From positions 11,589 to 75,588 of the forward strand of contig CAYGPR010000015.1 in assembly GCA_964351985.1 (NCBI GenBank): DNA of 64,000 nucleotides. The letters run 5' to 3'. The notes beneath the pieces were generated by a model that was given only the letters and a program-made list of their open reading frames with translations, did not search any database and was not told where the DNA came from. The position numbers were made by a program, and so were the translations under genes. Below, in pieces: positions 51,361 through 59,546 of this stretch (position 1 is the stretch's first letter; each line of letters begins with the position of its first letter). The stretch comes from Meishania sp964351985. Lineage in GTDB: Bacteria; Bacteroidota; Bacteroidia; Flavobacteriales; Flavobacteriaceae.

Positions 51361-52335
51361 ATGCATAAACAGATAGCAACACTATTTGAAACCCAGTTCG
51401 AGAAAGATGTACATACCGGATTGACCGATTATCCAAAGCATTTGTCCTCTAAATATTTCTATGATGCCAAGGGCGATACACTGTTTCAGGATATCATGCA
51501 CATGCCCGAATACTATTTAACGGATTGTGAATTCGAAATTCTTGACGAATACAAACAAGAAATCACAGATCTGTTCACTTTAGGGAATACAAATTTCAAT
51601 CTTATCGAATTGGGTGCCGGTGATGGTAAAAAAACTAAAATACTTTTAAAGCATTTCTCGGAAAAAACTATAGATTTTACCTACCAACCCATTGATATCA
51701 GTCAAAATGTTTTAAATCAGTTGGAGGAATCGCTACAAAAAGAGCTTCCAAACGTTCAAGTAAAAACGCAACAGGGAACCTATTTTGAAACGCTGGAGCG
51801 AATTAATTCTAACAACGGGACGAAAAAAGTTATCCTTTTTTTAGGAAGTAATATCGGCAACTTGCTACACCCACAGGCAATTGAATTTTTACAAAGTGTG
51901 CAAGAACTGATGCAAGAAGATGATCTTTTTTTCGTGGGCTTTGACCAGAAGAAAAATCCGCAAACGATATTAGATGCCTACAATGACAAAACCGGAATCA
52001 CGGAAGCCTTTAACAAAAATGTTTTAACTCGGATCAACAACGAAATGAAAGCCGATTTTAACCTCGATGAATTTCTTCATTGGGAGGTATATGACCCCGA
52101 AACCGGCACTGCCAAGAGTTATTTGGTCTCTAAAAAAGAACAGTCCGTGTACATAGAGAACTTGCGCCTTAAAGTTGATTTCAAAGCTTGGGAAACGATT
52201 CATACCGAAATTTCCCAAAAATATGACGACCGTACCGTACAATGGCTCGCGGAGAAATCAGGACTGCAAATTGAAAACGTGTTTATGGATTCAGAAGGGT
52301 ATTATAAGAATTATGTGTTCAAAAAGAGACGCTAG
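51361..52335 (+). CDS. egtD: L-histidine N-alpha-methyltransferase
   Basis: 324 residues, normal length. Trimethylates histidine to hercynine with three SAM. Motifs: LSSKYFYDAKGDTLFQDI near 23, NLIELGAGDGKKTKILL near 80 (SAM loop), VILFLGSNIGNLLHPQA near 158 (with the His-binding Asn) and the final LQIENVFMDSEGYYKNYVF. Follows egtB closely, so the pair forms an ergothioneine unit that would draw on SAM and cysteine from the sulfur cluster. A heptamer repeat array starts at its stop codon. Confidence 0.95.
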   Translation: MHKQIATLFETQFEKDVHTGLTDYPKHLSSKYFYDAKGDTLFQDIMHMPEYYLTDCEFEILDEYKQEITDLFTLGNTNFNLIELGAGDGKKTKILLKHFSEKTIDFTYQPIDISQNVLNQLEESLQKELPNVQVKTQQGTYFETLERINSNNGTKKVILFLGSNIGNLLHPQAIEFLQSVQELMQEDDLFFVGFDQKKNPQTILDAYNDKTGITEAFNKNVLTRINNEMKADFNLDEFLHWEVYDPETGTAKSYLVSKKEQSVYIENLRLKVDFKAWETIHTEISQKYDDRTVQWLAEKSGLQIENVFMDSEGYYKNYVFKKRR

Positions 52336-52358
52336 ACGCTAGACGCTAGACGCTAGAC
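52330..52358. repeat. tandem heptamer array (GACGCTA)4
   Basis: GACGCTA is repeated head to tail four times, from inside the last codons of egtD to 23 bases beyond its stop (the stop TAG is part of the unit). A second heptamer array of different sequence lies at 47971. Confidence 0.85.
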
Positions 52359-52397
52359 AAAATTATTTTTTAAACCTTTGAACTTGAACTTGAAAAT

Positions 52398-52679
52398 ATG
52401 AAAGCCATCTGGAACAACACGGTAATCGCAGAAAGCGATGACACAATAGTTATTGAGAACAACCACTACTTTCCTGCGGATAGTATAAAAAAAGAATATT
52501 TTAAAGAGAGTGATACCCACACCACTTGTCCGTGGAAAGGGCAAGCATCATATTACTCCCTAGAAGTAGACGGCAAAGAAAATCAAGATGCCGCTTGGTA
52601 TTATCCCGAAGTTAGCGAATTGGCCAAATCGATAAAAGGCAGGGTCGCTTTTTGGAAAGGGGTATCGGTCGAAAAGTAA
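52398..52679 (+). CDS. DUF427 small protein
   Basis: 93 residues. A single DUF427 domain: KAIWNNTVIAESDDTIVIENNHYFP at the start, HTTCPWKGQASYYSLEVDG near 52 and DAAWYYPEVSELAKSIKGRVAFWKGV at the end, the family's most conserved stretch. A small cytosolic beta-rich protein of unknown function. It follows egtD on the same strand by 62 bases. Confidence 0.88.
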   Translation: MKAIWNNTVIAESDDTIVIENNHYFPADSIKKEYFKESDTHTTCPWKGQASYYSLEVDGKENQDAAWYYPEVSELAKSIKGRVAFWKGVSVEK

Positions 52680-52681
52680 AA

Positions 52682-52806
52682 GTCTTTGCAAGAGCCTGAA
52701 AATATTGAAGCTACTTTCATAGATAAAGGCGACACGGCAAACCGTTGAATCTTTTCGACAATTTCGACGGATGGCTTTCCCCGATAATTATCTGGATCGC
52801 AATGAC
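52682..52806. repeat. dispersed palindromic element, GTCATTGCGAG family, copy 3 (inverted)
   Basis: Begins GTCTTTGCAAGAG and ends TCGCAATGAC, the same termini as copies 1 and 2 in opposite orientation. Interior words GGCGACACGGCAAACC fit the known composite pattern. Fills the gap after DUF427. Confidence 0.7.
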
Positions 52807-52813
52807 AGGCACA

Positions 52814-52851
52814 AAAAAAGGCCCCAAAGTTAAAAACTTTCGGGCCTTTTT
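52814..52851. terminator. bidirectional terminator
   Basis: AAAAAGGCCCCAAAGT faces ACTTTCGGGCCTTTTT (one mismatch), with A and T runs at the two ends, between the plus-strand DUF427 unit and the minus-strand CBM48 gene. Confidence 0.88.
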
Positions 52852-52868
52852 AAATTTCTTTCCGCTAA

Positions 52869-53168
52869 TTAAAGCTCAAGAACAGCGTTTTCGCCACCTG
52901 CGAAATCGTTCCACTGGAAACGGTCTGCCTCGGGCTCGTTCACGTAGTTACCATCGATAATGTACTTAAACTCGAAAGTACCTTCTTTAGGAAGTTCCAA
53001 AGTACCTTTGAAGTTTCCGTTCTTTTGTTTTGTCAACGAACTTGCCTTGTTAGCTTTCCAGTTGTTGAAATCACCAACAACCGCTACTTTTTTTGCTTCT
53101 TCTGCAGGTACAGTAAAAGTCACCTTACATACTGGTTTGCTTTTTAAATACTGTTTTTTAATAGCCAT
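52869..53168 (-). CDS. small CBM48 / isoamylase early-set domain protein
   Basis: 99 residues. A single glycogen-binding-like domain: KVTFTVPAEEAKKVAVVGDFNNWKA near 15, FKGTLELPKEGTFEFKYIIDGNYV near 53. This set is related to the AMPK beta-subunit glycogen-binding domain and the N-domains of branching enzymes. There is no catalytic domain, so it probably binds alpha-glucan or works as an adaptor. The basic start (AIKKQYLKSKPVC) has no signal peptide. A single-gene unit. Confidence 0.88.
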   Translation of the reverse strand: MAIKKQYLKSKPVCKVTFTVPAEEAKKVAVVGDFNNWKANKASSLTKQKNGNFKGTLELPKEGTFEFKYIIDGNYVNEPEADRFQWNDFAGGENAVLEL

Positions 53169-53344
53169 GATAAAAATATTTTAAATTAAATTGGATTTTG
53201 TCGTTTTTAAATTCGCTGCAAAACTACTACATTAAAATGCTCATTTACAATGACTAATGTCATTTTTATCATTTTCACAATATTTTGGCATCAATTAACA
53301 CCGAATTCCAAAAAAAGCCAATTTAATTTTCAAGTAGCTAAATT

Positions 53345-54433
53345 CTATATCCCTTTTTTTAAGATTTCTACTATTTTATCTATGTCATTTTCAGTATTAT
53401 AGAAGTGAAAACTGAGTCGAATTCCATCGCCCCGTTGTGCACAGACCACTTTTTCTTTCGATAGATGATTATATAGACTATCATCTCCCTTGACATTGAA
53501 GATGGTACTATGATCTTTTCGTTGGGTGATATCATCATTAAATAATCCAAGGTCGGTAAAATTCTCCCTTGCTTTCTTAGAGAGTCGTTTGTTCTGCGCT
53601 GCGATATTATCTATTCCGATACCATTGAGAAAATCAAGTGAGAATTTCAGGCTTCCAAAATTGAAGGTATCCAAATGACCTGGCTCAAAGTGTTTTGCGA
53701 ATCGAACGAAATTCCGCATTTCCTTATTGGCGTTCGCGGCACTAAAGCCGATCGACTTTACCGAAAAGCATTCTTGAACATGATCTTTGAATAGTAGAAA
53801 ACCATTACCATAACCTGCCAACAGCCATTTGTAGGCACTAGCCCCTAAAATATCTATTGCCGAATCTTCAAAATCAAAACGCTCCGTGCCGCAATACTGT
53901 GTGCCGTCGGCTATTATTATTAAATCGGGATATTCTTCTTTTACTTTATTAAGAAATTTCAAATCGATTTTAATTCCGTTGAGCCATTGAACAAGACTTA
54001 AGGCCAAGACCGAGAAATTTCCGTTCCTCAGTGTTTCCCAAATATTTTCCTCTAAGCGGGAATCTATCTTTGCATACTCAATAGAAAAACCTCTATCCTC
54101 AAAAGGCCAATTGACGGAGGGGTAGTCGTTTTCTAGTAGTAATATTTTGCCTTTTTTATCCAATCCTTCCAAGAGCAAGTTCAATCCCAGAGAAAAATTA
54201 GGCACCAAAGCTACATTTTCAACCTTACAGCCCAAAAAAGCAGCCAAAGCTTTTCTCGCACCGGGAATATAATTCTGCATTGCATCAGCCCGTGTAGCAC
54301 TAGCCTCGTTCAGAAAGTCGATACTATGCTGTTTACGCCATTCGGTGAGACTTCGGTACATGAGACCTGAAGCGGCGGTATTGGCATAGATACATTCAGT
54401 AAGGATCGGAAACTCGTTTTGAATATTTTGCAT
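53345..54433 (-). CDS. aminotransferase class V-fold PLP enzyme
   Basis: 362 residues. Class V fold (cysteine desulfurase and kynureninase group): YANTAASGLMYRSL near 15, a cofactor-binding LIIIADGTQYCGTERFDF near 170 and the PLP lysine in ILGASAYKWLLAGYGNGFL near 200. No conserved catalytic Cys loop of the cysteine desulfurases is evident after 300. The exact reaction is not known; ergothioneine C-S lyase (EgtE) is a distant member of this fold, so a role in the nearby egt pathway can be considered, but the gene is on the opposite strand. Divergent from the 2TM gene. Confidence 0.85.
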   Translation of the reverse strand: MQNIQNEFPILTECIYANTAASGLMYRSLTEWRKQHSIDFLNEASATRADAMQNYIPGARKALAAFLGCKVENVALVPNFSLGLNLLLEGLDKKGKILLLENDYPSVNWPFEDRGFSIEYAKIDSRLEENIWETLRNGNFSVLALSLVQWLNGIKIDLKFLNKVKEEYPDLIIIADGTQYCGTERFDFEDSAIDILGASAYKWLLAGYGNGFLLFKDHVQECFSVKSIGFSAANANKEMRNFVRFAKHFEPGHLDTFNFGSLKFSLDFLNGIGIDNIAAQNKRLSKKARENFTDLGLFNDDITQRKDHSTIFNVKGDDSLYNHLSKEKVVCAQRGDGIRLSFHFYNTENDIDKIVEILKKGI

Positions 54434-54494
54434 TAACCCTGAATTTTAATCTCTATCGATTCGCTTATCTTTGTGGTTAAAGATAGGTATTCGC

Positions 54495-54884
54495 ATGTTC
54501 TCGAAGAACAAGAAAAAATCTGAAGTCAATCTGGAACAGCACGATTTGTTGGAGACCGCCCACGCGCGTATCAAACAGAAAAAAAGGTTGTACTTGCACT
54601 TTGTAATCTTTCTGATCGGGAGCGTTTTTTTGATTTTTGTCAATAAAATACTTAACTATTGGGAAACCTATGATTGGTTCCTATGGGCGATTACCTTTTG
54701 GGCTTTCTTATTCGCAATTCATGTCTTCAATGTATTCGTGACCCAAAAATTCATGGGCAAGGAATGGGAACGTACCCAACGTGAAAAGCTCGTATTAAAA
54801 CAGAAGAATCGAATAGCCGAAATTCAAAAAGAGATCGAAACGGAATTTCCGCTATCCCAGATCAATAAAAAAAAAGAGCTGTGA
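54495..54884 (+). CDS. 2TM domain-containing protein
   Basis: About 129 residues from the ATG at 54495 (the frame is open from 54471). A lysine-rich start (MFSKNKKKSE), then two transmembrane helices (about 36-55, YLHFVIFLIGSVFLIFVNKIL, and about 65-85, WAITFWAFLFAIHVFNVFV) and a basic coiled-coil-like tail (REKLVLKQKNRIAEIQKEIE). This is the 2TM family seen in Bacteroidota, function unknown. Its stop overlaps the folA start by four bases (GTGA). Confidence 0.85.
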   Translation: MFSKNKKKSEVNLEQHDLLETAHARIKQKKRLYLHFVIFLIGSVFLIFVNKILNYWETYDWFLWAITFWAFLFAIHVFNVFVTQKFMGKEWERTQREKLVLKQKNRIAEIQKEIETEFPLSQINKKKEL

Positions 54885-55387
54885 GCACTGTTTGTATGAT
54901 AGCCGCTGCCGCGGAAGACAATTCATTAGGCAAAGACAACGACTTGCTTTGGCACTTGCCCGACGATTTCAAACGTTTCAAGAAATTGACTTCAGGGCGT
55001 AAAATTATCATGGGCCGCAAGACTTTTGAGAGTTTTCCGAAACCCCTACCCAATCGCATTCATATTATTATTACCAGAGATAAAAAATACCAAGCGCAAT
55101 TTGACGATTGCATTGTGGTCCATTCTTTAGAAGAAGCCATAAAACTTATTGAAAACGAAGAACTTTCATTTGTTATCGGGGGCGGGGAAATCTATAAGCA
55201 AGGTGAACATTTTGCAAATAAAATCGAATTGACCCGAGTGCATGCCACCTTTGAAGATGCAGATACCTTTTTTCCTGAAATCAATGATAAAATCTGGAAA
55301 TTGGTAAAGGAAGAATATCATTCAAAGGATGAAAAGCACAAATATGATTTTACGTATTTGACGTATGTTCGGAGGTCATTATCCTAA
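54881..55387 (+). CDS. folA: dihydrofolate reductase
   Basis: 168 residues from the GTG at 54881, which overlaps the preceding stop; the ATG at 54896 would remove the first beta strand (STVCMIAAAAEDNSLG), so GTG is preferred. Motifs: LGKDNDLLWHLPDDFKRFK (with the catalytic Asp near 28), KIIMGRKTFESF near 43 and FVIGGGEIYKQ near 98. Makes THF for thymidylate and methionine synthesis. Its last 4 bases overlap murI tail to tail. Confidence 0.95.
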   Translation: MSTVCMIAAAAEDNSLGKDNDLLWHLPDDFKRFKKLTSGRKIIMGRKTFESFPKPLPNRIHIIITRDKKYQAQFDDCIVVHSLEEAIKLIENEELSFVIGGGEIYKQGEHFANKIELTRVHATFEDADTFFPEINDKIWKLVKEEYHSKDEKHKYDFTYLTYVRRSLS

Positions 55388-56169
55388 AAATCCAAATAAG
55401 AAACCTCAACAACATCACTACCCTTTAGAAAATTCTCCAAAACTGTAAGGTTTCCATTGGTGCGAAAGATTGCGGAACCTTTATTAATCGAATCGTTCAA
55501 TATATCTTCTTGTTCCAATATAGCCTTTGTCTGCCGTGCTACCGCTTCCCCCGAGTCGATGATTTTGACATGTTCGGGAAGCATGGTTTTTAGCTTCGGA
55601 ATAAGGTAGGGGTAATGGGTACACCCCAAAACCAAATAGTCGATTCCTTCGGCCAACATGGGCGCTATAAATTTCTCCAAAAGCGAATGCATCTCTGTGC
55701 CATCTATTTTTCCCGATTCGATCAATTCAACCAATCCCCTTCCCTCTTGTTCGATTATTTTGATTCCGTTGGCATGGTTCTCCGAAGTACTGTGAAAAAG
55801 GCCGCTCGATAAAGTGCCTTTCGTCGCCAGAACACCGACTGTTTTCGATTTTGATTGTAATGCCGCGGGCTTGATGGCAGGTTCGATACCGATAAAAGGA
55901 ACTTTATAATTTTTTCTCAAGTAATCGATGGCATTCGTGGTGGCCGTATTGCAGGCGACTACAATAATCTTACAACCTTGATCCAACAAAAATTCGGTGT
56001 TCTTAATACTCAGACGAACAATTTCGTCCTTTGGTTTTTCACCATAGGGTGCGTTCAAACTATCAGCTAGATAAATTGTAACCTCATTGGGCATCAGGGT
56101 GTGGATTTCATTCCAAATGGAAGTACCACCTACCCCGGAATCGAAAATACCAATGGGATTTGCTTTCAT
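55384..56169 (-). CDS. murI: glutamate racemase
   Basis: 261 residues. Provides D-glutamate for peptidoglycan. Both catalytic Cys are seen: VACNTATTNAIDYL near 72 and VLGCTHYPYL near 184; the start has the family FDSGVGGTSIW. The stop (TAG) overlaps folA's stop on the other strand. Lies 13 bases downstream of the pafA-like gene; that pairing looks accidental, not functional. Confidence 0.96.
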   Translation of the reverse strand: MKANPIGIFDSGVGGTSIWNEIHTLMPNEVTIYLADSLNAPYGEKPKDEIVRLSIKNTEFLLDQGCKIIVVACNTATTNAIDYLRKNYKVPFIGIEPAIKPAALQSKSKTVGVLATKGTLSSGLFHSTSENHANGIKIIEQEGRGLVELIESGKIDGTEMHSLLEKFIAPMLAEGIDYLVLGCTHYPYLIPKLKTMLPEHVKIIDSGEAVARQTKAILEQEDILNDSINKGSAIFRTNGNLTVLENFLKGSDVVEVSYLDF

Positions 56170-56182
56170 TTCATGCGACGTA

Positions 56183-57853
56183 TTATTCCAATACCTGTGG
56201 AATCGGTTGCCCCGTAGTGCCGTTCGGAAAAGAGATTCCCAACAAAGCCGCTATGGTCGGAGCGATATCTGGAATTTCCGTGCGTTTGATCGTACTCCCT
56301 TTTTTGATTCCCTTTCCGTAAAAAAGCAAGGGTGAATGCGTATCGTAGACTTGTGGCGAACCATGGGTAGAACCCGTTTCGGTATACGTAATAAAACCTG
56401 GACTTAGAACAAGAAGAATATCCCCCGAACGTTTTTGGTTATACCCGTTCTGCAAAATATAGGGTATACCCTTGGTGTATTCGTTCTGCCACATTTGATG
56501 ACCGGTATACACCCTATCGATATTCTCGTAGGTCAATAGCTCGTTGGCTATGGTCCGTTGTACTTCGGCAACGTCCATATCCAGATTCTGAATAATCTTA
56601 TGATCCAAGAACAATTGATAATTTGAGCTATTTTTAATCAAGTCCGTAGTACCGAATTTATAATTCAGAAACTCGCTGAATTGGGCGACCATTGCCTCTC
56701 CATCAAAATAACCTGCCGGTATTTTTTGATCTCTTAAATAAGCGGGTACTTCAACAGCACCGTGATCCGCCGTCAGAAAGACGGTATATTCTTCTTTACC
56801 TACTTTTTTGTCCAAGGCCTTGAACAATCGTGCCAAATCTTCATCCAATCGTAAATAGGTATCCTGCACCTCTTTGGAGTTGACCCCGTATTTATGGCCC
56901 ACATAATCGGTACTCGAAAAACTGATGGCCAAGAAATCCGTGATCATATCAGAACCCAAACTTTCCCCTTCCAGAGCTGCCAAAGCAAAATCGGTCGTCA
57001 GACTGTTGCCATACGGAATGGCTTTAATAAATTCAAAATCTTTGGTCTTGTCCAATAGATTCGGGGTGCTGTGCGGAAATATCGGGGCGGTCTCAGTTTC
57101 AAAAAGTCCTTCGTAGGCATTATTATCCAGTCCACTTTCCAAATAAGTATTGATATCCTTTAAGGTGGTCCAAGGCTTTTTGTATTGCCTTATCTTATCT
57201 GAGGCATTAAAATCCTGAACCCATTTGGGCAATTCGTCCATGTAATAAGAACTCGTGATCCATTGCCCTTCATCCGCACCTTGAAACCAATAGGCCGCAT
57301 TGGCGGTATGCCCACCGGGAATCACGGCTCCCCGGTCTTTTATGGCAACAGCTATGGTTTTTCCGCGCATTTGCGTATGCAAGCGTAGCTCGTCGGTTAT
57401 AGTCGTAACGTTCATACGATGGGGCGACATTTTACCGGCATCGGAAGCCGTGCCTACCGACGTAAAAGTACTATCCGAAGCACAATAAACGGACTGGCCC
57501 GATTCTTTATCGTACCAATCGTTTCCGATAATACCATGTGTCGCCGGGGTAGTGCCTGTATAAACCGAAGCATGGCCCGGACCTGTACTCGTCGGGGCGT
57601 AATTGAAGTGATTATTTTTACAATTGAAACCTTCATTGACCAAACGTTTAAAACCATCATCCCCATAATGGTTCCAAAAACGCGTCAAATAATCATAGCG
57701 CATTTGATCGACCACAATGCCCACTACTAATTTCGGAGTAGTCCTTAGCTCAGTCTCATTCTGCTCTTTGGATTTTTTTTGGGCTAAGGAATTTTCTGTC
57801 CATAGAAACAATGAAAATCCCATTAATAAAAGGGTTATATTTTTCTTCTGCAT
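56183..57853 (-). CDS. pafA: PafA-type alkaline phosphatase, periplasmic
   Basis: 556 residues. Signal peptide (ITLLLMGFSLFLWTENSLAQ). Alkaline-phosphatase superfamily with Thr as nucleophile: VVGIVVDQMRYDYL near 43 (metal Asp), YAPTSTGPGHASVYTG near 85 (Thr), GNDWYD near 110 (Asn), IKDRGAVIPGGH near 169 (Lys-x-Arg), and TADHGAVEVP near 363. These match Elizabethkingia PafA, a phosphate-irrepressible monoesterase, so phosphate release from organic esters in the periplasm is likely. Confidence 0.9.
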   Translation of the reverse strand: MQKKNITLLLMGFSLFLWTENSLAQKKSKEQNETELRTTPKLVVGIVVDQMRYDYLTRFWNHYGDDGFKRLVNEGFNCKNNHFNYAPTSTGPGHASVYTGTTPATHGIIGNDWYDKESGQSVYCASDSTFTSVGTASDAGKMSPHRMNVTTITDELRLHTQMRGKTIAVAIKDRGAVIPGGHTANAAYWFQGADEGQWITSSYYMDELPKWVQDFNASDKIRQYKKPWTTLKDINTYLESGLDNNAYEGLFETETAPIFPHSTPNLLDKTKDFEFIKAIPYGNSLTTDFALAALEGESLGSDMITDFLAISFSSTDYVGHKYGVNSKEVQDTYLRLDEDLARLFKALDKKVGKEEYTVFLTADHGAVEVPAYLRDQKIPAGYFDGEAMVAQFSEFLNYKFGTTDLIKNSSNYQLFLDHKIIQNLDMDVAEVQRTIANELLTYENIDRVYTGHQMWQNEYTKGIPYILQNGYNQKRSGDILLVLSPGFITYTETGSTHGSPQVYDTHSPLLFYGKGIKKGSTIKRTEIPDIAPTIAALLGISFPNGTTGQPIPQVLE

Positions 57854-57869
57854 TTTATAATTCTTGTAG

Positions 57870-57877
57870 GCACAAAA
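57870..57877 (-). promoter_or_regulatory. -7 promoter element of pafA
   Basis: Minus strand TATTTTTG, exact match to TAnnTTTG, 17 bases upstream of the pafA start. Confidence 0.55.
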
Positions 57878-57965
57878 ATATATAAATAAACTCTTTAATG
57901 TTTATTGGAAGGTTAAAAGACATTCATTATTGCTATTTTTACCAACAGAAATCTATCTTTAGTAC

Positions 57966-58703
57966 ATGAACTACCTTACTTCGATCGGCGCCTATGCCAT
58001 TATGGTTCGAGAGGTTTTTAAAAAACCCACCAAGTGGCGAATAATGAGGGCACTGATCCTAAAGGAAATAGATGAGTTGATCTATGGTTCGCTGGGCATC
58101 TTAATCTTTATTTCATTTTTTATCGGAGGGGTCGTTGCTATTCAGACTGCATTGAACTTGACCAATCCCCTATTACCGGGGTATTTGGTCGGTTTTGCCA
58201 CCCGACAATCAGTTGTTTTGGAATTTGCCCCTACTTTTTGTTCGATTATCATGGCCGGAAAAGTCGGCTCCTATATCACTTCAAGTATTGGTACCATGCG
58301 GGTGACCGAACAAATAGATGCCCTTGAGGTAATGGGAGTGAATGCCTTGAACTATTTGGTATTTCCTAAAATCATTGCGCTGCTTTTGTATCCCTTTATT
58401 ATTGCAATTTCAATGTACGTAGGCATTTTTGGCGGTTGGTTCGCCGGGGTCTTCGGTGGGTTTAGTACCAGTGCGGATTTTGTGACGGGCCTACAATTGG
58501 ACTTTATTCCTTTTCATATTACCTATGCGTTCATCAAGACGCTGGTATTTGCTTTTATTCTGGCCACCATACCTTCATTTCACGGTTTTTATATGAAAGG
58601 TGGAGCGCTGGAAGTCGGTAAGGCCAGTACCACTTCTTTTGTATGGACCAGTGTGGTCATCATTATTCTGAACTATATTCTTACACAATTAATGTTGGGC
58701 TAA
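57966..58703 (+). CDS. mlaE: MlaE-type ABC transporter permease
   Basis: 245 residues, five or so transmembrane helices. The permease of the Mla lipid-transport ABC system, family segment GGVVAIQTALNLTNPLLPGYLVG near 50 and VGSYITSSIGTMRVTEQIDALEVMGVN near 100 (with the conserved GTMRVTEQIDA). It moves phospholipids or related lipids between membranes. Its stop overlaps the mlaF start (TAATG). No mlaD or substrate-binding gene is adjacent in the window, which is often so in Bacteroidota. Confidence 0.93.
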   Translation: MNYLTSIGAYAIMVREVFKKPTKWRIMRALILKEIDELIYGSLGILIFISFFIGGVVAIQTALNLTNPLLPGYLVGFATRQSVVLEFAPTFCSIIMAGKVGSYITSSIGTMRVTEQIDALEVMGVNALNYLVFPKIIALLLYPFIIAISMYVGIFGGWFAGVFGGFSTSADFVTGLQLDFIPFHITYAFIKTLVFAFILATIPSFHGFYMKGGALEVGKASTTSFVWTSVVIIILNYILTQLMLG

Positions 58704-59470
58704 TGATAGAAGTAAAGAACATACACAAATCGTTTGGTGAGGCACATGTTTTAAAAGGCATTACGGCAACCTTTGAAAAGGGGAAGACCAATCTTATTAT
58801 TGGGCAAAGTGGATCCGGAAAAACCGTTTTTCTAAAATGTCTTTTAGGGCTTTTCACTCCCGAAGAAGGTACTATCGCTTATGATGGCAAGATCTATGAT
58901 GAGCTTTCAGGGGATGAAAAGCGCAATCTACGCCAAGAAATGGGCATGGTATTTCAAGGCAGTGCCCTTTTTGATAGTATGACCGTTGAAGGAAACGTAA
59001 TGTTTCCCATGGAAATGTTTACCAAACAATCAAAATCTGAAATGCAAGACCGCGTCGATTTCGTATTGAAGCGCGTAAACTTGATCGATGCGCACCATAA
59101 ATTTCCTTCTGAAATCTCCGGAGGGATGCAAAAAAGGGTAGCCATTGCTAGGGCCATTGTAATGAATCCCAAATACCTTTTCTGTGACGAACCCAATTCT
59201 GGGCTTGATCCCAAAACGGCCATCTTGATCGACAACCTCATTCAGGAGATTACCGATGAATATAATATCACGACGGTAATCAATACCCATGATATGAACT
59301 CGGTCATGGAAATCGGTGAGAAAATAGTTTTTCTCAAAAACGGGTTGAAGGAATGGGAGGGCACGAACAAAGAAATTTTTAAGACCGACAACGCGGCCGT
59401 GACCAACTTTGTATATTCTTCGGAGCTTTTCAAAAAAGTACGCCAGATGTATATCGAGGAACGGAATTAA
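58703..59470 (+). CDS. mlaF: MlaF-type ABC transporter ATPase
   Basis: 255 residues from the ATG at 58703. Walker A GQSGSGKTVFLK near 34, Q-loop MVFQGSALFDSMTV, the ABC signature EISGGMQKRVAIARAI near 136 and Walker B YLFCDEPNSGLDPKT near 158. This MlaF-like signature (SGGMQKR) and the overlap with the permease gene make it the ATPase of a lipid transporter. Confidence 0.95.
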   Translation: MIEVKNIHKSFGEAHVLKGITATFEKGKTNLIIGQSGSGKTVFLKCLLGLFTPEEGTIAYDGKIYDELSGDEKRNLRQEMGMVFQGSALFDSMTVEGNVMFPMEMFTKQSKSEMQDRVDFVLKRVNLIDAHHKFPSEISGGMQKRVAIARAIVMNPKYLFCDEPNSGLDPKTAILIDNLIQEITDEYNITTVINTHDMNSVMEIGEKIVFLKNGLKEWEGTNKEIFKTDNAAVTNFVYSSELFKKVRQMYIEERN

Positions 59471-59546
59471 TCAAGCAGTTAGCAAAACTATTTTGGCTTG
59501 GTGAGATGTTCTTAGAACTACTCGAAAACCCAGCTTAGTGCGAAAA

